A DNA stretch of 47,407 nucleotides from a virus, in IMG/VR virus record IMGVR_UViG_3300042904_000114, positions 1 through 47,407 of that record; one strand, given 5' to 3'. A program made the position numbers and the translations under genes. Shown in pieces: positions 28,954-37,622 of this stretch (its first letter is position 1; the number at the start of each line of letters is the position of its first letter). The notes below the pieces were generated by a model that was not told the origin of the DNA, ran no database searches, and saw nothing but the letters and a program-made list of their open reading frames with translations.

Positions 28954-29565
28954 CTAAACACGAAAATCTTCTATTAAATCAAGAACAAACCCATCAACCA
29001 CTGCCGCTGAATAATTCCAGCCGTATTTCGAGTCAACGCGACGAAATAGAGCCTTTGGATGGTCCCAAGTTACGGACTCGCCAGAGAGGAACGCATTGCG
29101 CAGAGGTGGCTCGGTAGTAACAGAAATTACACCAGAGCCATCGCTTGTCGCATCTTCCACGACCATCACGACCTGTTGAGTCAGCAGCGAACCGATGCCA
29201 AGATAATCACCCTGCAGGAGCGTCTTGCCGTTCTGCCCGCTGGCAACTATCTCAAGGCTAGTTGCGCCTTGTGCCGCGCCAGAGTTTAGAGTCATTGTGC
29301 CGCGCATCGTGCCGAGCGGGACGGGACGGCCATGGTTCCATAGCTCCAGTTGCCGCGTCTTGCCGCGCAATGAGATGCCGAGCGCTTGCCAGCCGCCACC
29401 ATTTGCCGCGAGCCCCGGCGCTCCCTCAAGCGTAACAGCCCACAGCGGACCAGAGCCTTCTACCGCTTGAGCACCGAAAGCAGAACGGAACTCAATATCG
29501 TTCCGTTGCTGAGCCCAGGTGCAACGCGCCACGCCAAGGGTAGAGGGAAACGTGATAACGCTCAT
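28954..29565 (-). CDS. Minor tail protein (203 aa)
   Basis: MSVITFPSTLGVARCTWAQQRNDIEFRSAFGAQAVEGSGPLWAVTLEGAPGLAANGGGWQALGISLRGKTRQLELWNHGRPVPLGTMRGTMTL... is a beta-rich distal tail protein often found directly after the tape measure in siphophages (lambda M position). Its start overlaps the tape-measure stop by four bases. Confidence 0.75.
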   Translation of the reverse strand: MSVITFPSTLGVARCTWAQQRNDIEFRSAFGAQAVEGSGPLWAVTLEGAPGLAANGGGWQALGISLRGKTRQLELWNHGRPVPLGTMRGTMTLNSGAAQGATSLEIVASGQNGKTLLQGDYLGIGSLLTQQVVMVVEDATSDGSGVISVTTEPPLRNAFLSGESVTWDHPKALFRRVDSKYGWNYSAAVVDGFVLDLIEDFRV

Positions 29566-31550
29566 ATCAACCCTTGACGAGTAAGCCTGTCCGCAAAATC
29601 AGCGTTACCCTGCTTTACCGCGCGCGAGACTATTGCGTGTACCTCATTCCGATCCGTTCTTGAGTCGATCTGAATAACTGGCGCGTAGCTGACCGATACC
29701 GACTTGCCGCCACCGTTCAGAATATTCTTGGTCTGGTTCGCGTTGAATATGCGTGACGGTCCGGTTGCTTCCAGCTCAGGGCCATTCTCGCCGACCAGAC
29801 GCAGCCCACCCATGTGCATCCCACCAGCGGCAAACTTCGGCACAGGCCAGAGCGATTGACCGAAAGTGGATGAGCCGAGTGCGCCAGCTTTCGGGCCTTT
29901 ACCTAGCCCGCCCAGACTGCCGAGTATCGAGCCGAACATGGAAAGTATGCCGCCTGAACCGCTCTTGCCAAATATCTTTGATGATATATCTGCGGCTAGA
30001 GCATCGGCCGCCATCCGAAAGAGCATGTTTTTCCACTGCTCCGCGATGTTATCGAAATCGCCGCTGAGCACCTTAAATATGCCGTCGCCGAGATTGCGCT
30101 GCACATTCGTCTGAAAGCCAATCGCTGCGGCGCTCATCTTCTCGAAGCCGTCCGTCGTGGCTTTCTTCATATTGTCCGTAGACTGCGCCACGGCAAGGTC
30201 AAACGTTTTCTGATCGATAGCGCCTTTCTTCAGTAGCTCGCTATAACGCGCTACCTCTGCATTCATGCGAGCCATCGGGTCAACGCTGAACTTTAAGTTC
30301 TGACCTTCCTTCATCAGATTGTCGAGCGCAATCTGCCCGTCTTTCGCTATCTTTTCCTTATCCTTGTGTAGCTTGTTGAACGCCTCGAGCTCGACATCTA
30401 TCTCATGTTGGAATATCTTTTCGCGTGCATCAGCAAGACGTTTCGCTTCGGCTTCGGCTGCTTTGGCCGCGGCTTTTGCTGAGTTGTCGCCTGACGAGTT
30501 GCCAAGGAAAGCGGATATGGATGACTTGGTAGGCGTCTTTGCGGAACCGGATGACTGAGCTACGGCGTCGGCTTTCTTGGTCAACGACTGGAGATACGAT
30601 ATTTTCTTTTCTACTGCGAATATCTGGTTATCAATCGTCTTGATGTCAGATACGCCACCACTCAACAGCGAGCCGAGCAGGGAATTGTTCAGTTTGTTGG
30701 CAAGGGTCGGAGCGGTTAACTCCTCGCGCATCTTCTTAAGCGATGCAACCTTGTCTTGCAGATTCGTGATTGTTGCGGCAGCGTTCGCCTCTTCCTGCTT
30801 CGATGCAGTAAAGAAGCTGAGTATGCCGCCAGAAGAGGATGACGCAGCCCGTAACTTATCCAGCACGCTATTCATCGCGGGCAATAGTTCGCCGGTCAGC
30901 GATACCGCGACACCAGCGAGCCTGGCTTTCATTGCCTCAAGTTCATCGTTGAACTTGTCGGCCTGTAGCGCCATTTCCTTTGTGACGCCGGCAGCCTTCT
31001 CGCCTTCTGTCACCATACGACCGATAGCAGCGCCGCCTTCTGATAGCAGGGGCGCCGTACCTTGCCATGACTTACCCAGAGCCTCAGCAGCGACTGCAGC
31101 CCGTTCCTGCGGGTCTTTGATCGATACGAATATATCTGCGAGTTGCTTGAACGCTTCGAGCGGATCCTTAGCGGTAACACCTAGCGCGCGGAACTTCTCC
31201 GCGTCCTTGCCCATGTTGACGGACAGTTTTGATACAGCAGCAGCAACGCTATCCAGATCAGCGCCGGACTGTTTTGCAGCAACGCCGAGGCCAGCCAAGG
31301 TATTAACGGCGAGCCCGGTTGTCTTGCTCAGGTCGTTAAGTTTGTCCAGGCCGTCGATGACAGACTTGCCGAACGCTACAACACCAGCAGCGGATAGGCC
31401 TACGCCGATGTTGGCCAGCGCGTCATTGATCGCCTTGCCAGAGCGCTGAGCTTTAGTCTGGAAACGAGTTAGATCATTGGTAGCTTTATCAACGCCCGCA
31501 GTAAACCGCGCCACATCTGCATTGAAATCAACTTTAACCCCTCTACTCAT
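29562..31550 (-). CDS. Tape measure protein
   Basis: 662 residues. Ala/Lys/Gly-rich helical protein beginning MSRGVKVDFNADVARFTAGVDKATNDLTRFQTKAQRSGKAINDALANIGVGLSAAGVVAFGKSVIDG, with TGLAVNTLAGLGVAAKQSGADLDSVAAAVSKLS, long coiled-coil (about 320-520) and a Gly-rich hydrophobic C-terminus (GKSGSGGILSMFGSILGSLGGLGKG). Length fixes tail length; at about 1.5 Å per residue this predicts a tail near 100 nm. It follows the chaperone genes in standard order. Confidence 0.95.
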   Translation of the reverse strand: MSRGVKVDFNADVARFTAGVDKATNDLTRFQTKAQRSGKAINDALANIGVGLSAAGVVAFGKSVIDGLDKLNDLSKTTGLAVNTLAGLGVAAKQSGADLDSVAAAVSKLSVNMGKDAEKFRALGVTAKDPLEAFKQLADIFVSIKDPQERAAVAAEALGKSWQGTAPLLSEGGAAIGRMVTEGEKAAGVTKEMALQADKFNDELEAMKARLAGVAVSLTGELLPAMNSVLDKLRAASSSSGGILSFFTASKQEEANAAATITNLQDKVASLKKMREELTAPTLANKLNNSLLGSLLSGGVSDIKTIDNQIFAVEKKISYLQSLTKKADAVAQSSGSAKTPTKSSISAFLGNSSGDNSAKAAAKAAEAEAKRLADAREKIFQHEIDVELEAFNKLHKDKEKIAKDGQIALDNLMKEGQNLKFSVDPMARMNAEVARYSELLKKGAIDQKTFDLAVAQSTDNMKKATTDGFEKMSAAAIGFQTNVQRNLGDGIFKVLSGDFDNIAEQWKNMLFRMAADALAADISSKIFGKSGSGGILSMFGSILGSLGGLGKGPKAGALGSSTFGQSLWPVPKFAAGGMHMGGLRLVGENGPELEATGPSRIFNANQTKNILNGGGKSVSVSYAPVIQIDSRTDRNEVHAIVSRAVKQGNADFADRLTRQGLI

Positions 31551-31551
31551 C

Positions 31552-32076
31552 TTATAACCCTAGTTTCCGAGCCAACAATTCAGCGGATGCTGTAGCCGTT
31601 CCAACAATCATATTTACCGCTGCTTCGCGTTTATCTATGAATGCCTGATCAATAAATTTGAGGCCGGGAACGTCAGTCTTACCGCGCTGCGTTACCCTTG
31701 AACTGCCGACAGAGCGCCTCGTCATTAAGAAGTGGGCTCTGTAGTTCTGCCGCCAATCGTTCGACTTGCCGCGAGTATTCCAGCCATCCTCTTGAAAGCG
31801 TCCATAGAACGGATCGCCCTTGCGCTTACGGATCGTGATCGTCACTCCGAGCAGCTTCGACTTTCTGCCGTTGTTGATCCGCGACCGCATAACCGTAATG
31901 CCGCGCTTCAATTTCCCGGTAGAGCCGCGAGGGGCATTGACGCGAGCTTGCTTAGCAATGATGGCCGCGCCAGCCCGTAGCGACTTATAGACTACGAAAT
32001 CGCCCAACTTCTGCGAGTAACCATATAAGGCTTTTTGCGTCTCCTTCAGCCCGGTTATTGTTAACGTTTCGGCCAT
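31552..32076 (-). CDS. HK97 gp10-like neck / tail component
   Basis: 174 residues. MAETLTITGLKETQKALYGYSQKLGDFVVYKSLRAGAAIIAKQARVNAPRGSTGKLKRGITVMRSR: the opening and NAP-x-x-TGKLKRGI segment match the HK97-gp10_like family of neck or tail-completion proteins. The usual place is before the tail tube gene; here it sits after the chaperones and just before the tape measure, which is a small rearrangement. Confidence 0.8.
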   Translation of the reverse strand: MAETLTITGLKETQKALYGYSQKLGDFVVYKSLRAGAAIIAKQARVNAPRGSTGKLKRGITVMRSRINNGRKSKLLGVTITIRKRKGDPFYGRFQEDGWNTRGKSNDWRQNYRAHFLMTRRSVGSSRVTQRGKTDVPGLKFIDQAFIDKREAAVNMIVGTATASAELLARKLGL

Positions 32077-32611
32077 TCGAAATCTCGCATCGCTACCAAC
32101 TGAACGAGCAGCGTTTCAATGTCTGTCACGCCGTACATTTCACAGAGAACAGGCAAGGCAGCGTAATCAATATGCCGCCCCGACATAATCCAAATCTTTA
32201 CCGCTAATTGACACTCTTCGGGAGGATCGCCTGGTGGAAAGGGTTGCTTAAACTCTTCCAGCCAGGCCGCTATTTTTTTTCAGCTTCGCCTAGACTCTTG
32301 CGGTGCGAGATAAACTCATTTACTACCGCGTCTGTCAGTGGAGTCCAGAATTGCTCTTTATCGGCAACCCATTCAACGAACAGCGCTCTATCGAAATCGA
32401 CGGGAGATGCGTCGCCGCCGGGAACCAAGTCCAACTCGGTGACACCGTCCCAACCTTCAACGAACCTCTCCATAATGTCCATCTGGAGAATTTCGCTCTT
32501 GCGCATCTCCGCGAATTCCCAATCCGTCGGGCGGCGAACGATGAAGGTTTTACCCTCCACCGTGACGCGGGTCTGACGCGCCTTACGGATGCGCTCGATT
32601 AAGCTACTCAT
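32061..32611 (-). CDS. Tail assembly chaperone fusion (G-T type) via predicted -1 frameshift
   Basis: The 113-codon chaperone gene (32270..32611) ends GAA AAA AAA TAG. The run of eight A (32280..32273) contains the slippery A-AAA-AAA heptamer. A -1 shift there continues for 70 more codons (IAAWLEEFKQPFPPGDPPEECQLAVKIWIM...FEWPKR) to a stop at 32061, overlapping the next gene start. This matches the lambda G/GT system in which a small fraction of the short chaperone is extended to recruit tape measure and tube protein. The frameshift is predicted from sequence; efficiency is unknown. Confidence 0.85.
32270..32611 (-). CDS. Tail assembly chaperone, short form (G-like)
   Basis: 113 residues: MSSLIERIRKARQTRVTVEGKTFIVRRPTDWEFAEMRKSEILQMDIMERFVEGWDGVTELDLVPGG... 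ending GEAEKK. Produced by normal decoding of the same start as the frameshifted form. Its small acidic/helical makeup and position between tail tube and tape measure fit the G-type chaperone. The start abuts the tail tube stop. Confidence 0.85.
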   Translation of the reverse strand: MSSLIERIRKARQTRVTVEGKTFIVRRPTDWEFAEMRKSEILQMDIMERFVEGWDGVTELDLVPGGDASPVDFDRALFVEWVADKEQFWTPLTDAVVNEFISHRKSLGEAEKK

Positions 32612-33270
32612 TAAGGAATACCGTAGGTAGCCGCGCCGTTCATCGATACAGCAGCGGGCGACGTGGTAACGCCTTGCGAGCCGCCACCGGGCAGACCGGC
32701 ATAGCCTACGGAGCCGTAGAACATGGCATAGCGACCATTAGGCCAAGTGATACGGAATCCCTTGCTGGTGCGAGTCGTGAAGGCGTTCAGCATAGCGATC
32801 TGCGCGGTGTCAGACGGATCCCACTGCATTGTCATGTTGTAGCTCATCGCGGTTGCGCCGACGACTTGCTGTTTATCTACTTTGTCCGAGACGGTCGTAG
32901 TATCGACAAACTTAATGTCACCACCGGAAGGTGAGAACTCTTGCACGCCGGGAATGGTTGTGCCGAGCGTTAACTTGGTGAACGTGCCGGAAGTGAATAC
33001 GCCGAAGCTGGTCGTATCGATGCCGACCGAGCCGGTTGCGGTATTCTTGAGTTGGAATGTGTTCGTCGCTTTGTTGACAACAACGAACATGCGCTCATTG
33101 ACTTCGATCATGCCGCTCGCGGTAATCAGCACGATGTCGCCATCAACCAGGGTATGCGCGGTTGCCGTGAATTCGCCCGGGCTGGCATTGGTTGCCGCGG
33201 AGATTGCCGTCTCTGTCCCGGCCGCACTTTGCATCGCAAGCGTCAGCCCCGAATTTGTGTAAATCGTCAT
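32611..33270 (-). CDS. Major tail tube protein
   Basis: 219 residues, beta-rich, Thr/Gly/Ala-rich: MTIYTNSGLTLAMQSAAGTETAISAATNAS...GTTIPGVQEFSPSGGDIKFVDTTTVSDKVDKQQVVGATAMSYNMTMQWDPSDTAQIAMLNAF. Segments such as LGTTIPGVQEF and a WDPSDTAQ loop are usual for siphophage tail tubes. A hexamerising ring protein forming the tail lumen. It lies between the tail-terminator-like gene and the chaperones. Confidence 0.88.
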   Translation of the reverse strand: MTIYTNSGLTLAMQSAAGTETAISAATNASPGEFTATAHTLVDGDIVLITASGMIEVNERMFVVVNKATNTFQLKNTATGSVGIDTTSFGVFTSGTFTKLTLGTTIPGVQEFSPSGGDIKFVDTTTVSDKVDKQQVVGATAMSYNMTMQWDPSDTAQIAMLNAFTTRTSKGFRITWPNGRYAMFYGSVGYAGLPGGGSQGVTTSPAAVSMNGAATYGIP

Positions 33271-33282
33271 CCTTATAACTCC

Positions 33283-33747
33283 TTAAATTAAAGTACCGGG
33301 AATACCTTCTAAAATTGCATAACCGACTGTGTACGAAAGAACTATCTGCCCAAAATAAACATCATCTTCGTCCGGCAAGACGTCGGTATTCGTCCGGGGA
33401 GGGGATAACGATTTAATGCCGGGTATCTGGGCGAGTAATGCTGGAAACGTCAGTTTTGTTTGTATCTCCGTGCCCATCGCATCAAACTGCTCTTCAATAG
33501 TGGCCATATCCCCATTGCCTGGTAGCCGCAGTCGCCCCTCAATTAAGAGGTCGCAAGCGAACAACTGAACGCTGGACGAATTGACGGAGGCCGCTACCGG
33601 ATCATCCGATGGCGTATGCACCATCAGATACGGCCAAAGAACGCGATCGGGCTCCTTCCGCTGCTTAAGTACAGTTTTCCAGGCAATAGGACTCCTGGAG
33701 AGGATCGTCGCAACGGCCTCTCTTATTTGCTGCCTTGCATGGGTCAT
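33283..33747 (-). CDS. Tail terminator-like protein (gpU position)
   Basis: 154 residues: MTHARQQIREAVATILSRSPIAWKTVLKQRKEPDRVLWPYLMVHTPSDDPVAASVNSS...GTEIQTKLTFPALL...IVLSYTVGYAILEG. Mixed alpha/beta small protein of tail-terminator type, which caps the finished tail. The N-terminal THARQQIREAV pattern is common in this family. It overlaps the connector gene stop by four bases. Confidence 0.75.
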   Translation of the reverse strand: MTHARQQIREAVATILSRSPIAWKTVLKQRKEPDRVLWPYLMVHTPSDDPVAASVNSSSVQLFACDLLIEGRLRLPGNGDMATIEEQFDAMGTEIQTKLTFPALLAQIPGIKSLSPPRTNTDVLPDEDDVYFGQIVLSYTVGYAILEGIPGTLI

Positions 33748-34334
33748 AGAAAGTCGAGCTTGAAGTCGTTGAGCTTGTCGATAACCGAGAATGGGATCCG
33801 CGAAGGGGTAATGCCGCTTTCAGACTGCGGCTGAAAGTTCATCCAGTGCCCAATGAGCGTTAGTAGCGCTTCGATAATCCCTGGCTCAACATCGCTTGCG
33901 AGTGGGCCGTAGCCTGCCGTGTATTGAATCCGCACCGCATTCTCTTCTGCCCGCGAAGTAGGCCAAGAAACGCCGTATGCCTTGCGAACGTGAGGAATGA
34001 ATGAGTATGTGTCTAGCAGATAATCCGATGCGCTGAGCGTCTGTTCAGCGCCGTCAGCGTCAATGTATTTCACTGACACCACTGTCAAAGCGGAAGGCAA
34101 TTCGTGCCTGCCAACGAAACAATCCCACCTAATCTCGCGCGTCTGGGTGATAAATGCGCGGCCCGTATGCGTTTCTGCCCACTTCCTCGCCACTACAATC
34201 CTGCGAGCTATAAGCGCATCGCTCACTGTGTCGGTTGCTTGAATCCCAAGATATTCTTTGACCTCAGCAAGAGACACGGGCTCTTTGAGAGGCGGCGTGA
34301 TGAGCTTGAACGGACTCTTTTTTACGTACGTCAT
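33744..34334 (-). CDS. Head-tail connector (gp6-like)
   Basis: 196 residues: PFKLITPPLKEPVSLAEVKEYLGIQATDTVSDALIARRIVVARKWAETHTGRAFITQTREIRWDCF is the N-terminal helical domain of the gp6/phiE125 gp8-type connector; the remainder is beta with a C-terminal helix. A ring below the portal. Its start overlaps the previous stop. Confidence 0.85.
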   Translation of the reverse strand: MTYVKKSPFKLITPPLKEPVSLAEVKEYLGIQATDTVSDALIARRIVVARKWAETHTGRAFITQTREIRWDCFVGRHELPSALTVVSVKYIDADGAEQTLSASDYLLDTYSFIPHVRKAYGVSWPTSRAEENAVRIQYTAGYGPLASDVEPGIIEALLTLIGHWMNFQPQSESGITPSRIPFSVIDKLNDFKLDFL

Positions 34335-34633
34335 AGATCGTCCCGCACCGTGACAGTGATCAGGTTTTGGTTACGTAATATGTATCCGCTTGAGTCGGTA
34401 ATCTTGACCTCGAAGGCCATCCCTGGCGCGTAGAGATCGCCATCCACAAACTTGTAACTGCACGTTCCAGCCGCAGCGCTAACAATCGTCATGGTCTTGT
34501 CTGCAATAGTGCCGACCGCTTCCTGCCAACGCAGCTTGACCGTGGATCCGGTCAAGTCAATAACCGCGCCAGCGTCATCCGTACAGGCGACGAGCAGGCT
34601 CGATGCCGTATCGTTTGCAACGAAATCGCTCAT
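34331..34633 (-). CDS. Small Ig-like virion protein (100 aa)
   Basis: MSDFVANDTASSLLVACTDDAGAVIDLTGSTVKLRWQEAVGTIADKTMTIVSAAAGTCSYKFVDGDLYAPGMAFEVKITDSSGYILRNQNLITVTVRDDL is an all-beta domain similar to BppU N-terminal/Ig-like domains that decorate phage structures. It follows the 860-residue protein and may anchor or accompany it on the head or neck. Confidence 0.7.
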   Translation of the reverse strand: MSDFVANDTASSLLVACTDDAGAVIDLTGSTVKLRWQEAVGTIADKTMTIVSAAAGTCSYKFVDGDLYAPGMAFEVKITDSSGYILRNQNLITVTVRDDL

Positions 34634-37216
34634 TTAATTGAACCTGACGGTTACAGATTTGGTGCGCTGGAATTTGGCGGTTCGTTCTACTGTTGACGCA
34701 ATCGGTTGCGCAAGGCCCGATGTGCCGCTGGCTGATAATGTATCGTTCGCGTTTGTCACGGCGAGGCTACCGGTCACAGTTGTTGTGCCGGACGCCGCCA
34801 AGGTGTCGTTTGCGTTTGTGTAATCGAGCGATCCAGTTACGGCGCTGCTACCAACCGAGCCGGATGCGGCCAACGTGTCATTGGCATTTGTTACCGCAAG
34901 CGAACCTGTTACGGTTGTTGACCCTGAAGCCGCGAGAGTGTCATTTGCATTTATCGTGGCGAGGCTGCCGACGACAGTTGTTGAACCGGACGCGACTACT
35001 GTGTCGTTAGCGTTCGCTCTGGCTAGGCTGCCAGTTACCGTCGTGGACCCTGATGCAGCTACGGTATCATTGGCATTGGTGTAGGCAAGCGAGCCGGTAA
35101 CAGGATTGCCTACAGAGCCGCTGGCGGCCAGCGTATCATTGGCGTTGGTTGTTGCTAACGTCCCGCCTGTACCGTCATAGACAGAAACATCTCTGAACTT
35201 TGCAGCCAGCCCATTGCGACTTAGAGAGAGATACCCGCCCCGGTAAGTGGCGTCCGAGATGGTTTTTTCGGTTACGTCGTTCCCGCTGCCGTCTATCTGT
35301 GCAATCTTTACGGTTGTGGCTGTGACGGTAATACGAAAAGTCTTTTCTGCTCCGTCTGCAATAGTGCTGCCTGAAGTTGCGCCCTGGCTTACCGCTGCGC
35401 CGCTAGGCGCCTTCTTCCATATGCTAACTTCGCCATTTTTTCTTAGGAGAAACGCATACCCATACTCAGCCCCTGATGCGTTCGTGAACGGGTTGTCGTC
35501 TACGCCGAGAAAGACGCCGGCCCATCGCGTTCCGTCACCTCCGTTCGCCGAATCGAATGTAACCTTGAAGTCCAGCACGAAATTCGACGGATTTGCTACC
35601 GGGCAGAGGAAGCCCATCAAGCAACCGCGGAATGTCGTCTCGTTGGACGAGTATCCCCAATAGTCCGGAGAGAAGAGCTGGCCCCTGCTTGCCGCAGTCA
35701 GCAACTCGTCGGACGCGATCATCCCGTGCTCCCATGTCTGGGAAGCAAAGTTGTCTGTCGTCCGTAAAGCTGTTGTCGCCTTTAAATACTTGGTGTCATC
35801 CGAGAAAATTCCGTTGACACCGTACCCCAGCCATGTATCACGAGCCTTGCGCGTGTTAAGTGTCCAAACCGCGACCTTCAGGCCAGCGCCGAGATACGCT
35901 GAAACTTGTGCGCTTGATGTGCCTGTCCCTACCCCTACCCAATTAACCCCGTAACCTGAAACTGTAGCAGCACTCTCCGCTCCTGCCGTAGTCAGGAACA
36001 TGGATTTGTAGGCCGACGCGTTGATCGTCGCCATGTGTCCCGACGTGAACGACGAGACCACCGCCTGGTTGCCTGCAATACCTCCGTTTGATAGCGCAGT
36101 TAACAGAGCCGAGACGCTAGAATCCTTTACCTCTATCGAAAATAGTGCCGAGCCTGCATAAGTTGCCAGCACATCCGACAGAACAGGAGGCGTTTCTGTG
36201 TCAGGATAACCTCCGCCAAACCACGCGCCGCCCGTTGGGTCAATTACAACTGAGCCGTCCGTCCAGTTGGTTAGCGTCTTGCTGGAAACGTTACCTGTTG
36301 AATTGGTCGTGCGGTTTACAGTCGTGTCGTGCATCAACACGACTTCGCTTGTACTGAGCGTCTGTGAATCTACGTCGAGGAAGTTTTCACCAGCCGCAAC
36401 GGATGCAGCAAAAGCAGTGTACGACTCTTCCGGCCACATGAATTTATTGCCGGCATGAGCAAAGTACAAAGGCTCAGACAGCAAATCCATGTCCAGCACG
36501 AACGAACCGGCCGCACATATATCGTTTGCGTTTGTTACTGCAAGCGAACCGGTTATGGTCGTCGTGCCGGATGCGGCTAGTGTGTCGTTTGCGTTGGTAT
36601 AGGCAACGGTCCCAGTAGTCCCTGAAACCGGATCATCCGCGCTGAAGTTGTCAAAATGAAGATACTTGCTATCTGCCTGTCCAGATACAATATCGTATAA
36701 CCGTACCCCAGCCTTACCGGCTGCGGTATGTGGAGAGGATGAATCTGTTTGCGTGATTACTAGGGCGTCATCTAAATACCCTTTAATTGTCGTGGTAGCT
36801 GAGCCACTTACTTCTATCTTAATATTCCGCGTTGTGCCAGCGGAAAGGGAGACTGTGTAGGTGGAACCTAGTTGAGTAAAAGACCCTGCACCATTTTGCT
36901 TATATAACCGCAAGCCGGTGCCCGCGAAAAGGGCGGCGAAATACCCTCCTGTAGCCGTTGTTGCGCCCCTGGCGAACACGCCAGCGGAGACCCCGGAATC
37001 AGTGCTTGCTATATAAATGTCGGCTGAAACGCTATAGTCCGCACTAGCCGGATTGCCCGCGTTCCAGTAATACTCGATGGGGTTAGGTCCGTCAGACCTA
37101 GCTCTTCCGGCTGCTGTCAGTATCAGTTTTTGCGCGGCTACTGCTCGTTTAGTCCATGACGAAGAAATCTCCGCCCCGGCAGTGCCGGTAAACGAATCAG
37201 AAGCGAATTGCGCCAT
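34634..37216 (-). CDS. Large multi-domain virion protein: LamG-like, GDPD-like and 21-residue repeats
   Basis: 860 residues. Two LamG/concanavalin-like segments (about 1-195 and 485-680) flank a glycerophosphodiesterase-like domain (about 245-480) with H254, PEES (262-265), D281-x-D283, MHDTTVNRTT (H296, D297) and later SIEVKD. The Arg of the usual HRG motif is replaced by Ala. Two 21-residue repeats (about 201-240) and seven more (685-831), each TGSLA-x-TNANDTLAASG with a short linker, form a rod-like tail; the last 29 residues are basic. Gene position in the head-neck module implies a virion surface protein that binds or hydrolyses a glycerol-phosphate-containing host polymer. This is inference. 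Confidence 0.75.
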   Translation of the reverse strand: MAQFASDSFTGTAGAEISSSWTKRAVAAQKLILTAAGRARSDGPNPIEYYWNAGNPASADYSVSADIYIASTDSGVSAGVFARGATTATGGYFAALFAGTGLRLYKQNGAGSFTQLGSTYTVSLSAGTTRNIKIEVSGSATTTIKGYLDDALVITQTDSSSPHTAAGKAGVRLYDIVSGQADSKYLHFDNFSADDPVSGTTGTVAYTNANDTLAASGTTTITGSLAVTNANDICAAGSFVLDMDLLSEPLYFAHAGNKFMWPEESYTAFAASVAAGENFLDVDSQTLSTSEVVLMHDTTVNRTTNSTGNVSSKTLTNWTDGSVVIDPTGGAWFGGGYPDTETPPVLSDVLATYAGSALFSIEVKDSSVSALLTALSNGGIAGNQAVVSSFTSGHMATINASAYKSMFLTTAGAESAATVSGYGVNWVGVGTGTSSAQVSAYLGAGLKVAVWTLNTRKARDTWLGYGVNGIFSDDTKYLKATTALRTTDNFASQTWEHGMIASDELLTAASRGQLFSPDYWGYSSNETTFRGCLMGFLCPVANPSNFVLDFKVTFDSANGGDGTRWAGVFLGVDDNPFTNASGAEYGYAFLLRKNGEVSIWKKAPSGAAVSQGATSGSTIADGAEKTFRITVTATTVKIAQIDGSGNDVTEKTISDATYRGGYLSLSRNGLAAKFRDVSVYDGTGGTLATTNANDTLAASGSVGNPVTGSLAYTNANDTVAASGSTTVTGSLARANANDTVVASGSTTVVGSLATINANDTLAASGSTTVTGSLAVTNANDTLAASGSVGSSAVTGSLDYTNANDTLAASGTTTVTGSLAVTNANDTLSASGTSGLAQPIASTVERTAKFQRTKSVTVRFN
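34722..35164. repeat. Seven 63-bp-class tandem repeats in the 860-aa gene
   Basis: DNA encoding the seven C-terminal TNANDTLAASG repeats. Most units are 63 bp (21 codons); two carry short extra linkers. Related units occur again at about 36490-36620. The copies differ by many silent or single changes, so they are diverged rather than recent. Confidence 0.9.
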
Positions 37217-37229
37217 GAGCTACTGCTTT

Positions 37230-37622
37230 TTAGGGGTTAGCTTCGGTAATAACAAAACCGGAAACGCTAACGGGCTGCGTAGCTGCAATGGTTGTAGAAA
37301 TCAGGTTTAAATCGGATCCACTGGTGCCTACGTTGCCATCGATAACTGCTGTGCCACCTGAAGTCACGACACGGAACCATGTAGCCGTCCCTGAAGCGTT
37401 CGCGCTGGAATCCTGAGTAAATGCGTTGGCCGTCAGTACGCCACCAGAAGCAGCCGGCGCGAACGTGGCGCTACAGGCTAATTCAGCCAGCAGAGTCGTT
37501 GCTGTGCCACCAGTCGCCGGCCGAGTGCCGTCGTAGATCCTAACTAAACCACTTGAGCCGACCGCCGCAGTGATTGCGTCCAACATTGCGTTACGTGCTG
37601 CTGTGCTATAGGCGAGTGCCAT
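37230..37622 (-). CDS. Conserved virion protein (130 aa)
   Basis: MALAYSTAARNAMLDAITAAVGSSGLVRIYDGTRPATGGTATTLLAELACSATFAPAASGGVLTANAFTQDSSANASGTATWFRVVTSGGTAVIDGNVGTSGSDLNLISTTIAATQPVSVSGFVITEANP is beta-rich and resembles a widespread phage structural protein (YSTAARN, LRIYDGTRPATGG) of the head-neck region, perhaps capsid decoration. Its start overlaps the stop upstream by one base. Confidence 0.75.
   Translation of the reverse strand: MALAYSTAARNAMLDAITAAVGSSGLVRIYDGTRPATGGTATTLLAELACSATFAPAASGGVLTANAFTQDSSANASGTATWFRVVTSGGTAVIDGNVGTSGSDLNLISTTIAATQPVSVSGFVITEANP

Noticed and set aside
30577-31449. 290-codon plus-strand frame opposite the tape measure gene
   Set aside because: Low-complexity Ser/Ala shadow of the tape-measure codons, without a ribosome site.
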